Assembly: GCF_000004195.4 (NCBI RefSeq)
Contig: NC_030684.2
Span: forward strand, 105,229,929 to 105,293,928
From: Xenopus tropicalis
Taxonomy: Eukaryota > Chordata > Amphibia > Anura > Pipidae
Reading direction: 5' to 3'
DNA length: 64,000 nucleotides
Shown here: positions 31,462-45,080 of the stretch, one piece after another
Layout: every line of letters begins with the position of its first letter
How positions within the stretch are numbered: position 1 is the first letter of the stretch
Notes under the pieces: generated by a model
The model's input: the letters and a program-made list of their open reading frames with translations, nothing else
The model's database searches: none
Told to the model about the DNA's origin: nothing
Translations under genes and position numbers: made by a program

Positions 31462-33751
31462 GGTTATAGGTTATCTGAAGGCAGTTCTAATGTGTAGCGC
31501 TGGCTCCTTCTGAAAGCTCAGAACCAGGCACAATGCACTATGATGGCACCTACCTACACCAATATTACAACTAATAATATCATTTTAAATGGTACAGTGA
31601 ATTATTTGCTATATGAACAGTGTAATTTAGAAATAAAAAGTGTACCATAAAAATCATAACAGTATCCCCTTTAGAAGTTAAAGAATAGCAGTTTGTTTTG
31701 ATTGAACTACACACTAAAGTTATAAATTGGTTTCTATGGGTAAATTAACTTGTGTTAGTAAATGAGCATGGCAGTATTTATAATTAGGCACAGTAGGCAC
31801 ATGCCAAAGTACATATGCCAAGACAGAGGGGTAAAAAAGCAGTCACTTCATGCCCTCTAACCAGGCGATACTGAACTTTTCTGCAAGGATACTGGGTAAA
31901 AGCCTTGTGGCCCCAGTCCTGAGGGCTTTTCTGCAGCTCCTGGACCAAATGCATATGGATGCAAGGCTGCAGGGCATTAAGCGCACTTCTACAAGCCCCT
32001 ATTGCATGCCACTTATCTGACTGCCACTAAACAGACATCAATCCATGTCCCCCAGGGGTAAGTCAATTCAACATATTACAGTTACCTTGCTATCATCCCT
32101 ATCAGTATGAGATGAATTTAATCAGGAGCTGGAGAATGCAGTTATTCATTGGGATTGATGGGTTGTCATGTTGATACTACCTGCCCTTGAAAATCTTTAG
32201 TGGTTTATCAATTTTCATGTTGCTCTCCATCTCCATTTTCTGATTTAGATACTTTATAGGTTATGAATAAGGTCCCCTGCCCTTTGATTAAATCTCTTCC
32301 TTACTCACAGGGTAGTGTTTTTACTCACAGGTTTGGTGTTTTTAAATTATACTTGAGTAAGTATTTGGTGCTTCTGCATCCTTTTGCATTTAGATAAAGC
32401 TGGGCAATTAACTGCAGCATTCCTATACCGGATGCTGCCAGTATGAGGCTGGGTATTAAACTGTGGTGCTATTTTTTCTGCCTCCTAGATTATGGTGTAT
32501 AGATGACATGAGTATGCACACAATGATATCTAATGAGCCACTTGTGGTTAAAAATATGGATGTGACCTATTCAACATTGGCATGGTTGTCAAAGTGCTCC
32601 TAGCATTTGTAAAAATGTCTTTGCTGCATTGGCTTGGTACATAGAGAAGAGTGCTGTAGGTGTGGCTTAAGGGTGCAAAATGCCTTTGCCTTCAGATATA
32701 AATTTGGCCCTTAAATCAGCCCCAAAATAAATGTTTCTATAATTTTTTGTTTCAGAAGTCTTGTCCTATTTTTTTTTAACAAACAGCTTTACTATATATT
32801 CCTTACTCAAATTTTCTTCACCTAGAACATGATAGCCTTTGGCATTTATTCTAAAAAGCAACTGAGAAAACAAACATGAAAATCACTATCAAATTATAAT
32901 GAGCACATCTTACAATATATATCCCTATTATTAATAACAAATTGTAAAATGCTTAGAGACCAATAAACCACACTAAACACAGTAAGTGAAAATCTCTGAA
33001 AAGACCTCTAATTAAAACTGATATTAATTAAAATCTGGGAAAATTAAATCTAGACTGAGTTTAAGAAAGGCTGATTTGATCCAGAAACATACTGGTGGGT
33101 TAACTGGTGCATGGCAGGGACATTAGGCAACTCCATGAGATCAGGGAGAAACATGACGTTTAAGGATCTTATTTCAGAAACAGTTAATATAATGTTTAAA
33201 ATTCCAGGACTGGATCATATACATAAAATGAGATGACGTCTCTGTTCTATTGACTCTAGTGTCTGTACTAGTGAAATTAGATCATGAGCTCCCTTGAGGC
33301 AGGAACTGATGTCAATGATTAAATATTCTCTTCGAAGTGCTGCGTAATATGCTTGTAATACACAATGTTGTAAAGGCAGATAGAAGTTGGCTAAATAAGT
33401 AGGAAGGACCTAATCAATAATTCCAAAGATTCCTAAGACACATCAGATTTAAAAAGTAACATTTGAAATCAGAGAGAAGATAGTGCTAAGTTGATTTTAT
33501 ATTTCTAAACAAACACAGACACCCAGCTCTAATATCAACAACAACAAATAACCAAATGTTGCCTTTCACTTTTCAAAAAGCTCTAAAATTAGTGAATGGT
33601 GAGTACTGATTGGTTGCTACAGCTACATATCAAATATAACTACATTAATTTCCTGTAATGACAAGAATACACAGACAGATTAGGATGGTATACACTGATA
33701 ATGGCTCTGTTTACACAGTACACAGCCCATATAAAGATACAGATCTTCAGA

Positions 33752-34146
33752 ACAGGTATGGAATCTATTATCCAGAAACCAGTTAGAAAGTTCAGAATTA
33801 CAGAAAGGCCATCTCCCATAACGTCTATTTTAATCAAATAATTACATTTTTATAAATTATTTCCCTTTTTTCTGTAATAATAAAACTGTACCTTGTACTT
33901 AATCCCAACCAAGATATAATTCATCCTTATTGGAGGCAAAACAGTCCTAATGGGTTTACTTTTTTACTCGATCCCTGCCAGCAATCCCCCAGGCCGCTGG
34001 TCTCTCTCCCGAGGCTCTGAAGGTAAGAATTATGTACGCACACTTGGGGGAGGGGGCACCCCCCAGTCCAAACCTGAAATTATGGAAACACCCTTATCTG
34101 GAAAACCCTAGGTCCTGAGAATTTTGGAGAACAGGTCCCATACCTG
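33752..34146. mobile_element. MITE with CAGGTATGG / CCATACCTG ends
   Basis: It begins caggtatggaatctattatc and ends aacaggtcccatacctg, with ttatctggaaaaccct near the right end. A shorter relative lies at 42856-42938. Class not assigned. Confidence 0.6.
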
Positions 34147-34915
34147 TGCTGATAATGCTAGGCAATTAAAGTTAAATCCCATATACTTATGAATAGTGTG
34201 CTTTGCTGCATGATTTGCAGCATATGCATTAAATATGAAACACATAGTTATTTCACTGAATGTTACTTATAATGAGCAAAAATGATAACCACATTCAGTA
34301 ACCCAACTGATTGCTGTACAATAATACAACATATACACTTATAACGAACACAGTGTACTACAGCAGAATAAGGACATCATAATTTGTGATGCATAATCAG
34401 GGCTAGGGGCAGGCACAGCTTGGGTTTTGCTGAGTAGACTTGGGTTCTGCAGGATAGGACAGCAATGAACCTGTTGCCTTACATATTATTACTTTTTATA
34501 GTATGAGTACTTTTTATTCTATTGCAGTATGTTCCATTTACTTTAAAAGTCAGTTATTTTCTGTACCAGGGCTTTAGGACAGACAATTGCAGTGTGCACC
34601 TTTCTTTAGCGCACAAACTAGGATTCAGCCTGTAATAAAATAATCAGTTCTATTTCGTGCCTGGGGCAACAAACACGTTTGTCCTAAAGGGCTGGTACAT
34701 AGAACAGCAAGCTTCTGAATGGGATGTGTTAGAGAGTAAGCAGCATGGGGGCTGTTGGTGAAAGAGTGCTTGCTAGGTGCCCTGGCCCAGGGTTGCCTAG
34801 GGTACCAGAATGCCTATACGTAGCAGAGTGTATAAGAATGCCAAAACATACATTTATATTTTTAGTCTTAATTATTTCACATTGAATCTGTTTAAGCCTC
34901 CAACACTTTCTGTAC

Positions 34916-35093
34916 CTTTCTCCTTCGTATTAAATGTTATCCACTCACTAAAGGGAGAAGCCCCCATTTCGTTTGTGCATTGCACACGGACGCTGTGATT
35001 TGTCAATGGCTGAAGATCGTCTAACACAACAGCAAAAGGAGGGACCGAGGTGAGCCGTGAGTACATTTCCCGGTTACCGTGCAATGACTGAAC
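34916..35093 (-). CDS. tyro3: tyro3 exon: FN3-1, second half
   Basis: This 178-bp exon reads VQSLHGNREMYSRLTSVPPF, then AVVLDDLQPLTNHSVRVQCT, then NEMGASPFSEWITFNTKEKG. The human match includes PPFTCLLRDLVPATNYSLRV and ALGPSPYADWVPFQTKG. NHS is a sequon. The acceptor is TACTTTAG before GTTCAG and the donor is GAAAG before GTACAG. Phase 0 enters, phase 1 leaves. Confidence 0.94.
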
Positions 35094-36636
35094 CTAAAGT
35101 AGCAAAAAAAGAGACACTTTTTAAAAAAAAAAAAAAAAATGTAAAACAGAAAAACTAACAGGCTTAAACCAGAAAAGAAAAGATTTTCTCCTGCTCAATC
35201 ATTTACCTTCCTGGAAACTGCATGGACAGTCTTTGGTTGGTTTTACAGGTAAGATATACCTTATTACAAAGGGTTTTCATTTTTCTTAAACAGCTTATAG
35301 TTATAAGGTTAGAGAATATTGTGAGCGGGGAAATTGGTTTCTCTTCATATCTGCACTCACAGATCAGAATGAGAGACAATACCAATGACCCCAAGGTGCT
35401 AATGCAATGATTCTGCACATAAATATTATTACTAACACCTATTTATAAAGCACTTGCATATTCTGCATCAGGGTACAGTATGCAGATAATGTGACAGTTG
35501 ATACACAAATATAAGATGTAATATCTTGCGCTCATAATCTATCTTTCCCCTTACTTATTGTTTAATAGAAAATAAGTGTTAATGTATAGAGTTTGTTCTA
35601 CCATTATCCTGGGCTAAACACTTGGGCAAAATGCTAACAGGATAATGTTAATTACCTTTGATTGCACTTAAATGCAAACTAGGGTTTCAGTACAAGGTAC
35701 TTGTAGGTAAAATGTAATGTTTAAGTACCATGCAATATTAAGCTGCTAAGGCAAGAGGCTATAGCTCAGTGCCCACTGCAGAAGATTTTAATTCATATTA
35801 ACCATTGCAAAGGATACAGACAATTTACTTGTATACACAAGTTCAAATAACTCCCATTTTAGTAGAGGTGGATAAAAAATCCTTTTCATGTAGCAGAAAG
35901 TAATTTTCAGCTAAGCACGGACTCCTAAGATCACATGGCAGCTCATGTCCAATCACACTGCAACTTTCCCTGATAATGCATAGTCAATAAACAAAAACTG
36001 CCTTTTAACTTTAAAGATTATAAATTGAAAAGGTTAAGATATTAGGGTCCTTTTGTCTAATTTTGGGCAAACCTTACACTTATATTGTTGGCCCTGGCTC
36101 AAGTCTCTAAGCAACCAAAGCCTAAGTTCTTTGCCGACGGGAAATGGAAGGTGCTGATTCACCCTCACACTTCCTGCTTTGACTGTACTGCCCCTGGCAG
36201 GCTAATCACAACAGTGTAAGTTGCCTATCACAGTGTGTACTGAAATTCCATGAGACTCATCACATGTTATGCAGAGAAAATATGTAGCTTGCAAAGATCC
36301 ATATGATGCCAGCTTAATCAGTTCAATATTGCATCAGAACATGAAGAAAGACCTGGGGGTAGAATGCCTGTTTTTCACACATTGGCCTGAAAAATGTAAA
36401 TTGACTACAAAACTTGTTTTTCTTGGCAGGCAGGTGTGCATGGAAAAATTGCATGTACAAACAGGTAAAACACATCACCCAGAATCAGCCGTATGTATTT
36501 CCCCTGCAGCAGAATTTTTGCTGCCACAAAATACCTGCTGTGACCATGATGAAGTACATAAAAACTCAAATATTCTATACCTAAATTCACAATTCAGCTG
36601 GCAAGCAGTAAAGTTCTACTCAATAAAGAGTACCCC

Positions 36637-37124
36637 AGACCCAGTTCAGTGTAAAAATGAAACTGTGTAAAAAAGATACACTGCACAAAATAGAAAATGT
36701 TTTCAATATATTTAGTTAGCAAAAAATGTAATCTATAAAGGCTGGAGTGAATGGATGTCTAACATAATGGCCAGAACACTACTTCCTGCTTTCAGCTCTC
36801 TAAGCTGCTAGGAGTTACTAACCAATCAGTGACTTGAGGGGACTGTATGGAACATAATGGTTTAGTTAGTTTGCTTTTGAATCTGACCTGCATGCTCACA
36901 AACTAACTGAACAGTTATGTCCCATGTGGCCCCCCTAAAGTCACTGACTAACTAAGAAGTTAGAAAGCCGAAAGCAGGAAGTAGTGTTCTGGCTATTATG
37001 TTAGACATCCACTCACTCCAGCCTTTATAGATTATATTTTTGCCTAACTATATTAGAATTTTTTTTTTATTTTGTGCAGTCTATCTATTTTACCCAGGTT
37101 AATTTTTACACTGAACTGTTCCTT
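36637..37124. mobile_element. Palindromic MITE with ~150-bp inverted arms
   Basis: The left arm reads cagttcagtgtaaaaatg, then atctataaaggctggagtg, then gccagaacactacttcctgc. The right arm is its inverse, ending tttttacactgaactg and ttcctttaa. The right terminus resembles the TTAA class (ttaaaggaacagttcag); the left border is eroded. Confidence 0.75.
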
Positions 37125-38328
37125 TAAATATATTCCTTTAAAAACTACTTTGTTCTGCCAGTTCTAGTTTATGCAATTAGTTAATGTAATATTTGCTTAC
37201 ACAACTAGGTACCGATTCTTTAACACATCACAATGCAATGACAGCAAACACACATATTGTATGTATAAGCTACTGTTGAAAAAAGACAACTCCTGTATAC
37301 CAATCCTACACAGGTTGCCAGAGGAAATGTTCTAATGGGGGTGACTGTAGGGTACACAAAACAAAATGAATATATGTGTATATCCCATTGAAACAGCAAA
37401 TACACACAATTTAGCTGTCTTCATCTATGACACTTAGAAAGTATTCCTGCATTTTATCTTGTACAGTGTTTAGCCCAATTTAGAAATCTCTAAAAAAAAA
37501 ACAAAAAAAACAACATCACTTTGTTCACTCATCTTTCCGTAAGTCAATTCTCTGTGCAACCACAGGTAATTATTCCTAGGCATTTCCTTCATTATTCTTT
37601 ACAATAATCTGCTGTGCAGAACTGGAACTGTATCAAGTGCTTAGCAAAGTCTACATTTATAGAACAAACTCCATTTACCAGGTCCAAGTTCCTAATTACT
37701 CTCTCAGGAAATAAATACGAGATCAATTTAATTTTCAGAAGCCATTACTGGCTTTTTGTAATTGCTGAAGATGCACTCCCGGATACTATCTTCTAATAAT
37801 ACCTTCAAAGAACTTTTCCATAATAGATACCAGTAAGTGACTCTGCTTATTCATGCAGTATGAAATCTAAGGTCAGAGAGAACTTGAAAAAGTGGTCAAT
37901 TCACTTTAACTCTCTAATTGACTTAATTAAATGTTTTTAGTCTTCAAGCCCCCCCTTTGAGACCCACCCTATAGTTATAACAAGGCATTCACTCTGCCAA
38001 AGTATTATATGAACCTTTAGAATTCACCCCCACATCTTTACATAATTACCTTTGAGCCTGGACCTTCACCCACTACTTTGGGACCCTTTGGTGAAGCTGA
38101 CCCCGCAGTTTGAGAACCTCGGAACTAAATTATTTGGGGATATTAAACAATGCATTACTCACTTGAATGCCACCCCTCTAAAAATGAATATGGATAGAAA
38201 TGGTGTTTTTTTAAAAATACTGATTGTATTGCACCTGCTTAAGTTCTAGCATCTCTACAGCAGTATTGATTCAGGCCTTCCAAAGTTTTACAGAAGCTCC
38301 CCATGTTGGATTTTGTTACAAGTGTCAG

Positions 38329-38484
38329 CCAGGCCTGGACTGGGATTCAAAATAAGCCCTGGCATACTAAGTACACAGAGGCCAAAATAGCTCCCCACCA
38401 GCCCACTAAATAATGACTTTCTATAGCATCTTACAGCAGCCCCTCTGGCATTTGCCAGAATCCACAGATTGCCAGTCCAGGCCT
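38329..38484. mobile_element. Short hAT MITE with 8-bp duplication
   Basis: The inverted ends are CAGGCCTGGACTGG and CCAGTCCAGGCCT. The flanking direct repeat is AGTGTCAG at 38321-38328 and 38485-38492. It is 156 bp and non-coding. Confidence 0.8.
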
Positions 38485-39684
38485 AGTGTCAGTGACACTT
38501 ACATGCTCAGTGTGCTCTGAACAGGTGTTGAAAAGCTGAGCTTAGGGGTCGTTGCAAATAATCAAGCAGAAAATAAGACTGGTCTGTCATATAAACTGAT
38601 GCTACAGGGCTAATTGTTACATTTTTATGCTGTTTAAAAATAGTCTGTATTATTTAAAAATCAGCCTTACACTTTGACATTTATATTCTATAAAGTAAAT
38701 TTTGTGTCCCTTCCTAAGCTCAGTAAGTGACGGCAGCACAGAGCATGTGCAGTGAATCAGCAGAAAGAAGATGGGGAGCTACTGGGGGCATATTTGGGGG
38801 CACATATCTTCCCTGCTAGAGGGCTGGGGTTGCCTTGGGCTGGTACATAATCCCAAAACATAATTTAAAACACATCTGCCCAATTTCTTTAGGTAAGATT
38901 TAGTCCTTTAGTCAACATATAGAAAGCACTATTACAAACACATATACTTATATTTTATTAAGTATTCACCACAGACGTATAAATGACTTCACTTTACGGA
39001 CCACTAGATAAACAGAAAAGATACCAATTTACTAAGGTTACATGTACAGTTCATAATTTTCCATTTCTAAATATTACAATTAAAAATTAAATGTTGGTAC
39101 AGATCAGTAGTTTGCTGCACATTACTGCTCTTCTACTATTACCATTCTATTTCCTCCTACCCTTTTTAATTAATTTAATGTTTCTTTGGGCTGCAGTGAT
39201 CTATGACTTTGACAAAGCACGTTCTTTCAAAAAGACAGCTAGCCAAAACAAAAACAGCAGGACAGAAAGGAAGCAGATATAGACACAAACCTCACTACAT
39301 CACTTTTATCTACGTTACTATGATACTTTGTTGCAAATGCAGAATTATGGTGTCTTTTTAACATATCTAAAAACAAACAAAAAACAGCAGGGCATATATT
39401 TGAACATGTATGAGCTGCCAGGTTCAAATACCTCTTCCACTCTGCCATTGCCTAAACTAAATTTGGCTCCCTTTCAGAAAAAAATTCAAACTACTGACAT
39501 TTAAAGCAGTGCACAACTCTGCCTCACCCTATATCTCTGAACTTACCTTCAAGTACTCACCAAAACTGTTTGGTGATCATAAATTTGACTGCAATTTTGA
39601 ACTGGGTAATAAATCTGCTTCAACATGGAACTTCTGTCAGCTAAGTACAATACTAAATGCCATGTTGCTCACTTTTCTGTTTAA

Positions 39685-40263
39685 AGGACATGTAAAGCCT
39701 CCATTTGCCTACAATGTATATATTTGTACTGCATACATCCCCTCCACTTGCCAGCACCATCACATTTTCTTAAAGCAAACAGCAGCTTTCTACCTGTGAC
39801 CATTTTTCCTCTGATACATAATCAGTTACATTTAAATCTGCAAACAGCATACACACACACAGACCCCTATTCAGCATACATTTCATCAAGAATACAGGCT
39901 CACACAGGCACAACTGTCTCTGATAAAAGTTCTGCTTTGTTTGAGCACTTTAATGGTAAAGCTGAGCTCAGGAGAAAAAAACTGAAGCAGACAGCTAGAG
40001 CTGAGTTTTCTATTGGAACCAGAAATGCCATCTCTTTACTGGCTGCTAAACTGGGGGGGCGTGTGTGTTTAGTAATCTGAGTTTAGAACAACTGAGCATG
40101 CCCACAAGCCAAAGCAAATTCCCTAGGGGGTTCAGAGTGGGTTACAGGAGGAGAAGGAAATCTAAGTGATTAAGGAGATGTTCTAGCCAGTGTGGCAGGT
40201 ATTGAAAGATTTCAAAGAGGCTGTTCGCTGATTACATTTTTGTGTGTGGGGTTTACATGTCCT
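39685..40263. mobile_element. TTAA-flanked MITE (AGGACATGTAAA ends)
   Basis: It has TTAA on both sides (39681-39684, 40264-40267) and perfect inverted ends AGGACATGTAAA. It is 579 bp. Open frames inside it are chance. Confidence 0.82.
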
Positions 40264-42243
40264 TTAAAGTATAACCCCGTCTATTGTACAAATGCAGGAA
40301 TATGTTCATCCTTTAAGTATACCATAATAATAATTTTAAAAAATTCATTTTTGGAGACACAATTCACAAGTTCCCAGTGCCTAATCTGTTTGGGGGCTCA
40401 TTGTCCAAAAGCCATCCAGTATGAGCAATTTTCTTGTTTTCATATGAACAGACCTGGCTATTAAAAGCATGTCCCTCTTGCAATAAAAACATTTTTCATA
40501 CACATGAGCAGACTTGCTGAGCATAAGTGATATGCTCTTGTTTTTCAAAGGATATTATACTGATCATATTTTCATCCTCTACACAACATATATCTTATAC
40601 TGCTTATCTTGCTGGGTAAGAGTATTCCCATGTCTGACTGATTGGAGACTGGCGCCTACAAACAAATGGAATTAATGACTGGCATATACCTTATACAATA
40701 TACATGAGCTGGCATTTCTATAAAGCACCAGGGGCTCTGAAGCAACATTACATCTGCCTCTCCTGTAGATCCAGCAGCTGACGTTCTGCTTTTGCAGTTC
40801 TGAAATTACAGACGTATTTGTAGCTTCAATATTGCAGAATGACTCAGTCCCAATGAGGAAAAAAAAAATTCAGCAGATCTACTGAACTGCAGGCTGCTTG
40901 CAGAAACAACTGATTAACCTTCTCACCACAAGAGGATCTCGAAACAATATGCTACTGACTCTACTGGGAGCTAAATGTTAATGCTACAGCCTTCTCAAAG
41001 GTTGTTTTATGTATCTATCATCTATCTATCTATCTATTTACATAATCTTGCGGAAAAATGTAATAACAGTCGTTAACAAAAAAAAATATGTCCAATATGA
41101 ACATGAAACATTTTTTCAAACCTATAGCACCAACAAGATTGAACATTTTATAGTCTGGACCAAGAGGCAAGTGTATGTGATCAAACATCTTAATGAAAAA
41201 TGAAAAGTCCTTATATTTCCACCAAAATACACCTCTTTCGAGCAGGTCTTGAAAAATACACTATGCACAAAATTCCCACAGTAATGACTAATAAAAACTG
41301 TCTAATTTAAAGACTAGTATAATGTTAAATGTAAATGTTTGTTTCCATTTCTGATTTTTATCGTATTCCCTTAATGGTGCTGTTAGAAAATGAGAATATT
41401 CTGCTGTGCTGACCAAGGCTTTTCCTCATGGCATAGAGGCAATTTACTCATGTACAGAACCCACAGACTGGACCAAATAAGTCTTTGGAGGGCCAAATAA
41501 GACTTCTAAGAGTTGGGCCCTCAAAATCTTATTTGTCACAAACATATTTTTTGTGGAACCCAAATCAGTCCAGAAATCCAGTCCAATAGCACAAATTTTT
41601 TAAAATAGTCAACATTAACATCAAGGACAGCAAAAAATTTCCCCTTTCCACTACTTACTGACACTGCAGGTGTTTACAGTTATCTTATGGCCATTTCATC
41701 TGCTATGGATATGCCTTATTGCCCTACACAACCCATCAGCACCAGGTTAGCATTAAAAAAAGGACTCCATTAAAGCCTTATAAAGTCACAATGGGATGCA
41801 AAATTTGAAGTTGCTCTGGTGTGGTTTTGTCAGAAATCACTATCAACCCGAGGAACGTGATGGAGGAAAAGAAAAAAACTATCCTGTTTTTTCACTGTGA
41901 CTTTCTGAGATTTATCAAGTGGAAATCTTAAAAAAATAAAATAAAATGTTGCCACTTAAAACCTGTTGAGATCACACAAAATTCAATGGGATATTTATTT
42001 TTTTAACATTCAAGCATGTTTGTTATGCAATCAAGATGAACCCATTTGAAATTTTTAATAAATGCATGTACAAATATGTTAGTTTTGCTGACGACATGAT
42101 GGGAAACAAAATTTTTATACAGACTTAAATACAAATACAGCCAGACATCTACACAAATAGAATGTAGTTGAAAAGACAGCCTAAAATTGTTGGAAGTTAG
42201 ATTGCCACTGGGACATTTATATTCAGAAATCTGAATCAAATAC

Positions 42244-42359
42244 CTGGATTGTGCATGACTTGATCAGGGAGAAGCTATTAAACCCTGGACTCCATGTCAC
42301 CGTTGCAGTACTGCCGGTCACTTTGCTTATAGTTACATTGAATGGTGGGTAAGGCAGGC
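42244..42359 (-). CDS. tyro3: tyro3 exon: FN3-1, first half
   Basis: This 116-bp exon reads GLPYPPFNVTISKVTGSTAT then VTWSPGFNSFSLIKSCTIQ. Human TYRO3 has LPAAPFNITVTKLSSSNASV then LLQSCTVQV. NVT is a sequon. The acceptor is CTGTTTTTAG before GCCTGCC and the donor is ATCCAG before GTATTT. Phase 1 enters, phase 0 leaves. Confidence 0.93.
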
Positions 42360-44477
42360 CTAAAAACAGAAAAAAGAATATACGTACATATGTATGTACC
42401 ATAAAACCATTAGAAAACATCTTAATAAAAAGAATCTTTCAATCCAAGTAGTTAAGTAAATATTCTGAAAAAGAGAGTCCTAGTGATTAATCTAAGCAGC
42501 TTTGCATAGCATCCAGAGTCACCACAGAGTCTCAGATGCACAGATAATACCCTAATTTATACTGTCATGTAAAGGGAAGGGGGTTGTGATTAAAAAAAAT
42601 AATAAAGTATGTTTCACTGCACTCATGTTGAAAAATAGCTATACTGCTGTGGGCTAATTGCTAGGATCACTTTCACATGCTGACCTGCAGCGGGAAATTC
42701 AGGATAATATTCCATCTATCAGAGTTTTATCTCAAAGAAATGCAACAATATTTCAAACAAAGCATAAAAATAAATCTAATATTTTTTTAAAATGAATCAA
42801 AAAAATCCTTTTGGATTTAATTACTGTTTAAATAATTTTTTTAGTAGACTTAAGGTATGAGATCCAAATTACGGAAATACCCCTTATCCGGAAAAACCTG
42901 GGTCGTGAGCATTCTGGATAATGGGTCCCATACCTGTACATACAAATTATTTGTATAACTGAACTTAAAATATTTAACATCTGTTCTTAGCATTCCTTTA
43001 TATACATCTATCGGAATCAACACTATGAGCCAGATTTATCAAAGTCCAAATTTCCAAACGTGTGTTAATTGCGCAAAAAATCATACAAAAATATCGTGGT
43101 ACGATCCGAAAGTTCCAAAATTTTCGTATATCTGAATGACTGTAAACAGTGCAAAAAACTTTCTGACTTTGAACCTTCAGTGCATGATTTTGGAAGCCTC
43201 CCCTAGGACTCAATGGCACTCTGCAGCTCCAACCTGGCCAAAGGAAAGTCACGATACCAATGCTTGAATGAAAAACAAAACTTTCGTACTAGAAAAAGTA
43301 GTGGAAATTAACGAAAAAAATTGTAGAAAATACGCACACTTCTATAAATTGGAAAAATTACAAATTTTTGTAATCGACTAATATGTCTCTCTTTGAAAAG
43401 CTAAAATACAGACTATTTACTCAGACCATGATATGATCATGACTTTTTCCATGATAATTTATGGTGCCAAATATAATTAATCTTTTGTCAATTACCTCTT
43501 CCCAAAACATTGGTGGGCACATGTTCTATAATCATGGGCTACTATCATTTGAAAAAATCATGGCAATCAATATACCTTATGTGCCATTCTTTACAGGGCT
43601 AAGTCAGTCCTTTGCATTTCTGTGCTTTACTTAATACTGTGCATATTTTTTAAGACACGAAGAAAAAAAGAAGATAGACCTAGAAATAAAAGCTACAACA
43701 TACGGCACCCTATAGGTTAAAGAAGAGAAACTCTTATCATTCCATTGGCACTGAGCTGCTGCGTGCAGGGACTTAAATGGCAAGACTAATAATAAAAGCT
43801 CACATTTGCTTTACTTGACTTTTACATAACCATATTTAAGAGTTCTACAATCAGTGGGTGATGAAAAGGGCAGTGTGACAACTAGGTTATCTAAAATTCT
43901 CTCAAAGGATTCTTTCTTTGAACCTCTAATAGATTTAGGATCATTTTGGATTGAAGTTGTAAATGGAGAGGAGTAGATGCTGTAGAGGAGAGGTTGTCAA
44001 ACCTTTTCAGTCAAGTCCCTCTTGAATGTCCCACCTAAGGCCAGGTCCCTCCTCCTTAAAGGTCCAACTTTTGATCAGGCCCCCTTTAGCTAAAGGAACA
44101 TGTACAGATATGGGAAAATAGTGGTGTATCTAGGACGGCAAATACATTTTCACCTTAAATCTCACTCTAACTGCCACTCAAGTGGGCTTTCAGATATATC
44201 TAGGAGATCAAATTATCATTCTCCTCAATTCTCACCCTAACTGGCCCTCCTACCACTGCTCCAAGCCCTCCCAAGGGGGGGGGGGCAGCCCCACAGTTTG
44301 GAAATCACTGGTTTAGAGTTTCAGGCTCATAATAAAATCAATTCAAAGAAATCATGAGAAAAGGGAATACAAGTAGGGACGAACCGAATCCAAACCTTAA
44401 AATCACATGACTTTTTGTCACATAAACACAGAAGCTAAAAATCTGTCACCATGCACAAAGCATGTGGTTCTCTTTAA

Positions 44478-45080
44478 AGGAACAGTAAAACCAAAAATTG
44501 AAAGAGCTTTAAAGTAATTAAAATATAATGTACTGTTGCCCTGAACTGGTAAAACCGGTGTGTTTTCTACAGTAACACTACTAAAATTTAGGGCTCTGGC
44601 ACACGGGGAGATTAGTCGCCCGCGGCAAAACTCCCTGTTCGCGGGCGACTAATCTCCCCGAGTTGCCTTCCCCTGCGAAATCGCGCCGCCGCGTCTGCAA
44701 CTCGGGGAGATTAGTCGCCCGCGAACAAGGAGTTTTGCCGCGGGCGACTAATCTCCCCGTGTGCCAGAGCCCTTATATAATAAGCTGCTGTGTAGCCATG
44801 GGGGCAGCCATTCAAACTTGAAAAAAGGAGAAAAGGCACAGGTTACATAGCAGATAACAGATAAGCTCTGTAGAATACAATAGTGTTTTATCTGTTATCT
44901 GCTATGTGCCTGTGCCTTTTCTCCTTTGAATGGGGCTGCCCCCATGGCTACACAGCAGAGTATTTATATAAACTCTAGTAGCCTTCTGAAGCAAATACAC
45001 AACTTTTACCAGTGCAGAGCAACAGTACATTATATTTGAATTACTTTTATACACTTTCATTTTATGGTGTTACTGTTCCT
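44478..45080. mobile_element. TTAA-flanked MITE, copy 1, hosting a nested palindrome
   Basis: It is bounded by TTAA (44474-44477, 45081-45084). The ends are AGGAACAGTAAAACC and, inverted, AGGAACAGTAACACC. The same family stands uninterrupted at 55508-55934. An internal hairpin around catagcagataacagataag is present in both. The element at 44591-44772 is inserted in its left half. Confidence 0.85.
44591..44772. mobile_element. 182-bp GC-rich palindromic MITE nested in a TTAA MITE
   Basis: It is an almost perfect palindrome with about 76-bp arms and a 30-base centre. The flanking TTA direct repeats (44588-44590, 44773-44775) suggest PIF/Harbinger-like insertion. Each arm itself folds, so cggggagattagtcgcccgc occurs four times in alternating orientation. 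Confidence 0.85.

Larger units (their letters stand above)
21519..34915 (-). other. tyro3: Large tyro3 intron (~13.4 kb) rich in transposons
   Basis: It contains a hAT-like MITE (22543-22725), a poly-G tract (23055-23077), two inverted TTAA elements (23577-24944), a Tc1 element (26382-27935), a CR1 LINE (28631-30690), another hAT MITE (31186-31461) and a MITE at 33752-34146. The unlisted stretches are AT-rich sequence where I recognise no gene. Confidence 0.75.
35094..42243 (-). other. tyro3: tyro3 intron (~7.2 kb) with MITEs
   Basis: It contains a palindromic MITE at 36637-37124, a hAT MITE at 38329-38484, a TTAA MITE at 39685-40263 and a TATC microsatellite near 41017-41037. The open frame at 36269-36670 resembles no protein I know and overlaps the MITE start. 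Other parts are featureless AT-rich sequence. Confidence 0.7.

Noticed and set aside
36269..36670. 133-codon open frame
   Set aside because: No recognisable domain and no splice or codon signal; its end overlaps the MITE arm at 36637.
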